NCBI RefSeq assembly: GCF_963678635.1
Contig: NC_087062.1
Location: forward strand, 96,093,705 to 96,157,704
DNA from: Symsagittifera roscoffensis
Lineage: Eukaryota; Xenacoelomorpha; Acoela; Convolutidae
Length of the DNA: 64,000 nucleotides
Direction of reading: 5' to 3'
Under the pieces are notes generated by a model. That model did not search any database. It was not told the origin of the DNA and saw only the letters and a program-made list of their open reading frames with translations. Position numbers and translations under genes: made by a program. Shown here one piece after another: positions 63,695 to 64,000 of the stretch (its first letter is position 1; the number at the start of each line of letters is the position of its first letter).

Positions 63695-64000
63695 CTGTTA
63701 ATATTTCTTGATTTTTTTCAATGTTTATATTTTTATAACTCTTATGAGCCATGAACAGCTTCATCATAAAATAATTTTAAGTAAAAAATTTCAATTTAAA
63801 GTTAAATTCGCGACTAACTTTGGTCATTTAACTTCTGTAATTAACAAATGAAGACACGTGTAACCCTTCGAAGCCAATTTAAATTTTTTTTCAGAAGCAA
63901 CTTCCACTTATAAAACCTTTACAAAGATGACAAACCAAAAAGTCATTTGATCTTTGCAAAATTTTTGAAAAAAAAAAAAACAATTGCTAACCAATTCTTT
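63695..64000 (-). other. RyR intron upstream of exon 1, nothing identified
   Basis: AT-rich with poly-A/T runs. It continues beyond the right edge. The upstream exon (first half of RYR repeat 3) must lie outside. Confidence 0.7.

Overview
The window is a stretch of AT-rich animal nuclear DNA. Almost all of it is the inside of one large gene on the minus strand, a ryanodine receptor (RyR, the intracellular calcium-release channel of the ER/SR). I could join 28 consecutive exons, from 63694 down to 2836. Reading phase is kept at every junction, giving 5,136 coding bases or 1,712 codons. They run from RYR repeat 3, through repeat 4, the helical solenoids, the calmodulin-binding segment, the RIH-associated region and the EF-hand pair, to the first hydrophobic segments of the membrane domain. 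The N-terminal part lies beyond the right edge and the pore beyond the left edge. Spliceosomal introns, RyR itself and the mobile-element families point to a metazoan, probably an invertebrate. I cannot name the phylum.

The introns are large (one is 17.2 kb) and filled with mobile DNA. The main item is a nearly intact BEL/Pao LTR retrotransposon on the plus strand (16908-26073), antisense to RyR. It has two LTRs of about 340 bp and a 1.2-kb leader with two copies of a foldable RNA domain. It also has an extra 200-codon ORF of unknown function ahead of gag, then gag, then protease-RT-RNaseH-integrase in the same frame as gag but behind a single UAA. Other elements are a decayed MULE transposase (12334-13422), a family of hAT-like MITEs starting CAGGGGCGGAT with 8-bp target duplications, a 739-bp foldback element with TA ends, a tRNA-derived SINE, and several dispersed AT-rich families.

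Tandem structures are a recent 1.43-kb duplication (6321-9183) that breaks inside a poly-G run of a MITE, a five-unit array of about 1,075 bp per unit (57054-62396) related to a dispersed family, and several mini- and microsatellites. A tRNA-Ile(UAU) gene with its own 13-nt intron lies on the plus strand inside a RyR intron (36675-36761).

Layout from left to right: 1-2835 intron; 2836-11190 exons 28-22 with SINE pieces, a MITE and the tandem duplication; 11191-28404 giant intron with MULE, BEL and a 200-N gap; 28405-34112 exons 21-17; 34113-38225 intron with a repeat cluster and the tRNA; 38226-56084 exons 16-3; 56085-62745 intron with the satellite array; 62746-63694 exons 2-1. The only cellular genes I can support are RyR and the tRNA. 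The other coding material belongs to transposons.
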